Of a stretch of 64,000 nt of DNA, positions 63,787 through 64,000 are shown piece after piece. Origin of the DNA: Zavarzinia compransoris (GTDB lineage: Bacteria; Pseudomonadota; Alphaproteobacteria; Zavarziniales; Zavarziniaceae); assembly GCF_003173055.1 (NCBI RefSeq), contig NZ_QGLF01000005.1:434001-498000 (forward strand), in the 5' to 3' direction. A program made the translations under genes and the position numbers. The first letter of the stretch is position 1, and every line of letters begins with the position of its first letter. Under the pieces are notes generated by a model that worked only from the letters and a program-made list of their open reading frames with translations, did not search any database and was not told where the DNA came from.

Positions 63787-64000
63787 ATGGCGACCGGTGA
63801 CCGGGATCTGGTGCTCAGCCGCCTGCTGAAGGCGCGGCGGGAAAATATCTATCGCGCCTGGACCGAACCGGAGCTGCTGAAGCGCTGGTTCACGCCGGCG
63901 CCCTATTCGACCATCCATGCCGAACTGGACGTCGCCCCAGGCGGCGCCAACCTGGTGATCATGGCCGATCCGGACGGCACGCCCCTGCCGCCCAACCGGG
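63787..64000 (+). CDS. SRPBCC (AHSA1-like) domain protein, partial
   Basis: The first 71 residues of a START/AHSA1-like protein, cut by the right edge. MATGDRDLVLSRLLKARREN leads into IYRAWTEPELLKRWFTPAPY, the family N-terminus (first strand, then the WTEPE-L-RW segment). GAAAGGTGAAG serves as ribosome-binding site before ATG 63787. Such genes often accompany ECF42-YCII pairs. The ligand is unknown. Confidence 0.85.
   Translation, partial: MATGDRDLVLSRLLKARRENIYRAWTEPELLKRWFTPAPYSTIHAELDVAPGGANLVIMADPDGTPLPPNR

Overview
The window is a stretch of high-GC chromosome from an alphaproteobacterium. The evidence is the gene order around the translation and transcription core, a Coq4-type ubiquinone protein, HtrA, RarA and GabTD of alphaproteobacterial style, and a short RIME-like palindromic element. 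Genus and species cannot be fixed from the sequence alone.

The core is the classic tRNA-tuf-secE-nusG-rplKAJL-rpoBC block (about 3.9-18.0 kb). It is followed after a 7.2 kb accessory insert by the str, S10, spc and alpha ribosomal operons (25.3-44.0 kb): rpsL-rpsG-fusA-tuf, rpsJ to rplP, rpmC to secY-adk, and rpsM-rpsK-rpoA-rplQ. Two tuf genes encode the same 396-residue EF-Tu and differ only at about a dozen silent sites. Good sigma70-type promoters lie before tRNA-Tyr, rpsL and rpsM. Intrinsic terminators close rpoC and rplQ.

The insert between rpoC and rpsL (18.06-25.28 kb) holds two overlapping exported proteins of unknown function, then a cluster for nitrogen-rich ureide compounds. That cluster has an AtzH/HpxZ-type protein, a biuret-hydrolase-like cysteine hydrolase, a permease, and an AtzG-AtzE amidohydrolase pair. 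Three near-identical TTGYATAC sites lie in the divergent promoter. An AT-rich orphan gene of foreign appearance sits between the permease and atzG.

Downstream of rplQ come an HtrA/DegP protease (behind a possible terminator/antiterminator switch), rarA, an AraC regulator with gabT-gabD, and a HigBA toxin-antitoxin module. The module is flanked by two copies of the same palindrome and split by a two-hairpin repeat element. A capsule-export cluster follows (kpsC, a Wza/KpsD-type lipoprotein, and a kpsS broken by one extra base in a homopolymer). After it come tRNA-Arg, a TonB-like protein, coq4, a TetR regulator, a methyltransferase, a 23-residue membrane peptide, a short-chain dehydrogenase, a TerB-DnaJ protein, and an ECF42-type sigma-factor locus (YCII/DGPF protein, sigma factor, SRPBCC protein) with matching candidate promoters.

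The left edge (0-3.7 kb) carries a partial TetR regulator, a small membrane protein divergent from an XRE regulator, tRNA-Thr, a short-chain dehydrogenase and rlmB.
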